Origin: Candidatus Paracaedibacteraceae bacterium
Lineage (GTDB): Bacteria; Pseudomonadota; Alphaproteobacteria; Paracaedibacterales; Paracaedibacteraceae
DNA length: 50,733 bases
Assembly (NCBI GenBank): GCA_019459505.1
Contig: JAIBEV010000172.1
Location: forward strand, 1-50,733
Reading direction: 5' to 3'
Positions 48,023 through 50,733 of the stretch are shown here, piece by piece. A program made the translations under genes and the position numbers. Position 1 is the first letter of the stretch. Every line of letters starts with the position of its first letter. The notes beneath the pieces were generated by a model. The model made no database searches. It saw nothing but the letters and a program-made list of their open reading frames with translations, and had not been told where the DNA came from.

Positions 48023-48059
48023 AAGTTAGCATAATCTTTAACTAAATTAATTTAATTTC

Positions 48060-48089
48060 ATTGTGAGACGCGATGAAATAGGTTGTCAA
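48060..48089 (-). promoter_or_regulatory. Promoter candidate of the autotransporter gene
   Basis: On the minus strand TTGACA (48084-48089) is followed after 18 bases by CACAAT (48060-48065), which matches four of six -10 positions. It lies about 40 bases upstream of the ATG. Prediction only. Confidence 0.35.
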
Positions 48090-48185
48090 AGTGTATATAA
48101 TTATTTACAAACTGTTAAAGATAAAGGCTTTTGGATAGCCTGTTCCTGTCAGAAAAAAGATAGTTTTTGTTCTAGAATCTACTTA

Positions 48186-48628
48186 TTAAAAACTCCAGTT
48201 AAATCGAGCCATGGCTGGATGATGGGGTTGGGGAGAGCCGATTTCTCCTCCATAGGTAAGGCTGATATGAGTATTTTTAAAAACAGAAACGGTGGCTCCG
48301 ATACTTGGATTCGCTAGCCAGCAATGTTTGACTTAATCACCACAACAAACTGTCCGCCTTGGTCACTTAAAGAAGCTGTTACGGTTTGCCTTTTATGGCG
48401 GGCCTTCCGGTAAGTTAACTCCCACTTGGCAAAGGTGTAAAAGGTAGGCTCATCATTCCCTTGAATGTTTGCTGTTGCAATGACAGATTGAGAAGAAACC
48501 ATTCCTGATCCTGCGGAGCCGCCGCTGCCTTTCCGCTGAGTTACGTCTGACAATGCCACTGGAACAAAGCTTGTGATCAAAGTTAATGGAGTAAGAATAG
48601 CTGTGTTGAACAGGAGAGGAAACGTCAA
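48186..48628 (-). pseudogene. Decayed partial copy of the autotransporter barrel
   Basis: Frames on the minus strand match the C-terminal 85 residues of the autotransporter: FYTFAKWELTYRKARHKRQT is followed by ASLSDQGGQFVVV, then, after a one-base deletion in the codons for VTKNKHRW (near 48325), HCWLANPSIGATVSVF and the end MARFNWSF. The passenger and the first part of the barrel are absent; the 5' part of the open frame starts with an unrelated hydrophobic stretch (TTG start). It is arranged in tandem, upstream of and in the same direction as the intact gene, and is a remnant of a duplicated gene. Confidence 0.85.
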
Positions 48629-48915
48629 CTTAGCGGAGACATTAATAGAATAATAGATAGAGGGAGCAGGAAGGGGTGGGTATAACTCTTTATTCTCCCA
48701 AAGATAAATTTATCAACCAATATAGGATTCTCGCCCTATTCTTAATAAAAATTTCATTTATCTGCTCTATGGTTTTAGAAAGATAGTATTCTGCTGATTC
48801 AAAAATTTATTTTTAGAGTGCGTCTTTAGCAGAAGAAAGATATCTATAAAAAAATTCTATGTGCGCCTATAGGGTAATTTATTTTTAAATTTAATTATAG
48901 AGGGGGAGATTAAGG

Positions 48916-49812
48916 ATGAATAAAGGAAACAGACAAACAAGAATAATAGTAGTTCTAGCGTTTATGACATTAAATTTTTTCAATCTTAATGTTGTACGGG
49001 CTATGGAAGGAAATATATTTGATGAAAATGCCGAACGACAATGGCGCACTTCTCTAAATGTATATAACGCTGCAAATGAATTGATATTGGATGTAGGAAG
49101 CTGGTTAGAGCAAACATTTAATGCTATCGATGTAACCAATGAAGTAAGTATAAGAAGTAAATTTGAGAAAAAGACCTCTGTTGAACAAAATATTGCTACA
49201 GGTCGTTTTACGATTATTTATAGCGTTAACAACACTATACAGTCTTCTTCCTATGACTTAACCAAAATATTTGTTAGTGGATTAAATTCCTTGGATCCCA
49301 ATAATATTCACGTTCAACAGCAGAATCTCTTAGACCATATAATTTTTCCTGTTTCATTTATTGAGGGGAACCGCCCAAGCGGAAAAGAAATAAATCAGAG
49401 GCAGCAAGATAAGGTCAATCTTCTCTTAGGAAGAGACGTCGTTAAATCAGGGACACACGCAGAAGAATCTCTTTTATTATATTTGGATAAACATTTAAGA
49501 AATTTTATCGCCCAAATCCCTGCTCAAGATTTTACTATTATTGGAACTGTTTTGGAAATTTCAACTCTAAAAGATCCTTGTACAGACGTCTGTATGCCCA
49601 TGCTAAAGGCATTTATGGATAACCTTTCTGCTATTCTTCAGGCTAATATCCCGGAGAATGTTACGCTTGCACCACAGTTAGAAAATCTTGTATTACTATC
49701 CGGGAGAAAAGCTCATATAGAGTCAAGAAATGGCATGGCTGTAGTTGATACTAATATTCAGCTTAATTTTGACCATCCCAGTAATCGAATTTATTCCAGC
49801 ATAAAAGATTAG
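48916..49812 (+). CDS. Secreted protein with a putative deaminase-type zinc site
   Basis: GGGGAGATTAAGG precedes the ATG. The 298-residue protein has a Sec signal (hydrophobic 10-28, ending VVRA) followed by MEGN. From about residue 130 it shows HAE at 181-183 and PCTDVC at 221-226, with a helical LLLYLDKHLRNFI and a beta-type TIIGTVLEIST between. This is the order of the zinc-binding motifs of cytidine/adenosine deaminases (H-x-E ... P-C-x(2-4)-C; known from AID/APOBEC). The Cx3C spacing is less common and the gap of 37 residues is long. A signal peptide on such a domain suggests an exported deaminase effector or toxin (inference). Another metal-binding fold is possible; the assignment is tentative. 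Confidence 0.55.
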   Translation: MNKGNRQTRIIVVLAFMTLNFFNLNVVRAMEGNIFDENAERQWRTSLNVYNAANELILDVGSWLEQTFNAIDVTNEVSIRSKFEKKTSVEQNIATGRFTIIYSVNNTIQSSSYDLTKIFVSGLNSLDPNNIHVQQQNLLDHIIFPVSFIEGNRPSGKEINQRQQDKVNLLLGRDVVKSGTHAEESLLLYLDKHLRNFIAQIPAQDFTIIGTVLEISTLKDPCTDVCMPMLKAFMDNLSAILQANIPENVTLAPQLENLVLLSGRKAHIESRNGMAVVDTNIQLNFDHPSNRIYSSIKD

Positions 49813-49920
49813 AAATAACGTGAATATTAAATTACGTATATTTGTGTTATGATTTATTTTATATTATTATATTGATAATCTTCTAATGTGCGAAACAATA
49901 AACTGATAGGAGAATGCGAA

Positions 49921-50394
49921 ATGAAAAATAGATTTTTGACATTGTCATTTATGTTTTTGACGATAACTAAGGTAGCGGCGTCTCAAGGGGGCGAGGAAGA
50001 CGGAGGAATTATGGTTCCTTCCTCCCCTAGGGCGGTTGCTAAACCTCAGGAAGAATCAAGGGGGGACAGAATGTTGGATAATACCGTTATGACGGATGCT
50101 TATGAGCTTGCTGAGAAATCGGATGACTTATTTAATAAGAAGAAACTCAAGGAAGCTGCGCAGCTTCGAATTGCTGCTGCACTTCAGGGACATGAGGAAA
50201 GTAAGGATTTTCTTATCGATATTGATCCAAACAGTCTCGAATTTTTAAGCTCGACCAATACCCAGTCAGTAGAAACCTCTTCTTATTATGAGACAGTATT
50301 GATACCGAACCTTATACGGGAAATGGAAAAGGAATATGCTAAATTGGAAAAATATAAAGATGTACCCGTGATATTACCTAACCGTATTCATTAA
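49921..50394 (+). CDS. Secreted protein of unknown function
   Basis: The gene is not recognised. ATG 49921 is chosen because TAGGAG stands eight bases upstream and the signal peptide (MKNRFLTLSFMFLTITKVAAS) starts there; a GTG at 49888 has no site. The 157-residue protein has a low-complexity Pro/Glu-rich linker followed by an amphipathic helical hairpin (AYELAEKSDDLFNKKKLKEAA QLRIAAALQ), like half of a Sel1/TPR repeat. It lies 108 bases after the putative deaminase gene on the same strand, so the two may be related; no immunity function can be read from it. Confidence 0.65.
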   Translation: MKNRFLTLSFMFLTITKVAASQGGEEDGGIMVPSSPRAVAKPQEESRGDRMLDNTVMTDAYELAEKSDDLFNKKKLKEAAQLRIAAALQGHEESKDFLIDIDPNSLEFLSSTNTQSVETSSYYETVLIPNLIREMEKEYAKLEKYKDVPVILPNRIH

Positions 50395-50417
50395 GATCTT
50401 GCGATCAGATTATAGAG

Positions 50418-50451
50418 GGCATTTTCCAGGGGAAAGTGCCTTTTCTTTTTT
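50418..50451 (+). terminator. Intrinsic terminator after the last secreted-protein gene
   Basis: GGCATTTTCC (50418-50427) pairs with GGAAAGTGCC (50431-50440), one G-T pair, loop AGG, followed by TTTTCTTTTTT. A strong terminator 24 bases after the stop. Confidence 0.9.
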
Positions 50452-50594
50452 GAGAGATTTGCTAAAATGCTTGGGGTAAACGCTGAGAAATATTGACTTT
50501 ATGTCGACTAATAAAATTCCCGAGCATAAAAGTTATTTATTGAGTGGCTTATTAAAAATTTTCTTAATTTATAGTTAACCAAAATTTTTTTGCA

Positions 50595-50733
50595 GGCTTT
50601 GTTGCGGATGTTTAAGAAAAGTCATAAAAAGTAATCAGGTTTATTGATAAGGAGTATTATGTATGACTATAACGTCCTCTGTTAAGACATATCGCGTTAA
50701 AAATTGGTCTAATTATAACCAACTTTTGCAAGA
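50595..50733 (+). mobile_element. Left end of an IS5-family (IS903-like) element, partial
   Basis: GGCTTTGTTGCGG at 50595 resembles the terminal inverted repeat of IS903-group elements (GGCTTTGTTGAATAAA, known), and the transposase starts 68 bases later. The right end is beyond the window. Target duplication cannot be tested. Confidence 0.65.
50663..50733 (+). CDS. IS5-family transposase, N-terminus (partial)
   Basis: ATG 50663 with AAGGAG eight bases upstream starts MTITSSVKTYRVKNWSNYNQ, matching the N-terminal KxYKVKNWxxYN segment of IS5/IS903-type DDE transposases. Only 23 codons are in the window, so completeness is unknown. Confidence 0.75.
   Translation, partial: MTITSSVKTYRVKNWSNYNQLLQ

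Noticed and set aside
48891-49139. 82-residue frame on the minus strand
   Set aside because: Antisense to the signal peptide region of the candidate deaminase gene, which has a good ribosome site.

Overview
The window looks like a chromosomal segment of an AT-rich, flagellated, host-associated alphaproteobacterium, probably of the Holosporales/Paracaedibacter/Odyssella type. This is inferred from gene content and order. The flgF-flgG-flgA-flgH order, the cycM/kdsB linkage, the LON/Trm112/DUF971 trio, mfd-sdhE, the ispB/methyltransferase divergent pair, the twin-membrane-protein/adenosyltransferase/etfBA/hbd cluster and truB-rpsO-pnp are all alphaproteobacterial arrangements. Interspersed are islands of secreted proteins of unknown function, gene remnants and insertion sequences, as expected in an intracellular or symbiotic lineage.

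Layout. 1-0.5 kb: the 3' end of an IS3-family element abutting a truncated helical-repeat gene. 0.6-5.7 kb (minus): flagellar rod/L-ring genes flgFGAH behind a clear sigma-54 promoter, preceded by uvrB. 5.9-12.1 kb (minus): a tightly packed operon cycM-yejA-yejB-yejE-yejF (membrane cytochrome c plus a peptide ABC importer). 12.3-18.4 kb: kdsB, a 125-bp inverted-repeat element, then minus-strand DUF971/Trm112/LON genes, mfd and sdhE. 18.5-22.4 kb (plus): secreted HtrA-like protease, galU and a phosphomannomutase/phosphoglucomutase. 22.4-26.9 kb: secreted-protein island with a Cys-rich mini-protein and a coiled-coil protein whose membrane-anchor C-terminus lies in another frame after a run of ten A. 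26.9-31.3 kb: lpxC, an MFS transporter, ispB and a TrmN6-like methyltransferase. 31.3-37.5 kb: a Fic remnant, a twin-TM protein, a secreted alpha/beta hydrolase, cobalamin adenosyltransferase, etfB, etfA, hbd, xseB and an orphan SagB-like oxidoreductase. 37.6-42.2 kb: rodA-truB-rpsO-pnp. 42.4-45.3 kb: a secreted unknown, fumC and a hotdog thioesterase. 45.3-50.4 kb: an Asn-rich autotransporter, a decayed neighbouring copy of it, a secreted protein with deaminase-type zinc-binding motifs, and one more secreted unknown. 50.6 kb to the end: the left end of an IS5-family element.

The genes fall into themes: cell envelope (kdsB, lpxC, galU, sugar mutase, rodA), DNA repair (uvrB, mfd, xseB), translation/RNA (truB, rpsO, pnp, methyltransferase, Trm112), motility, and energy metabolism (fumC, sdhE, etfAB, hbd, ispB for quinone, cytochrome c). 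The most novel-looking item is the secreted protein at 48916-49812, which carries HAE and PCxxxC motifs typical of nucleic-acid or toxin deaminases. Next are the A10 frameshift gene at 23709-25779 and the orphan SagB homologue. Four secreted proteins also share an M-(E/D) signature at the predicted signal-peptide boundary. No tRNA, rRNA or CRISPR array was seen.
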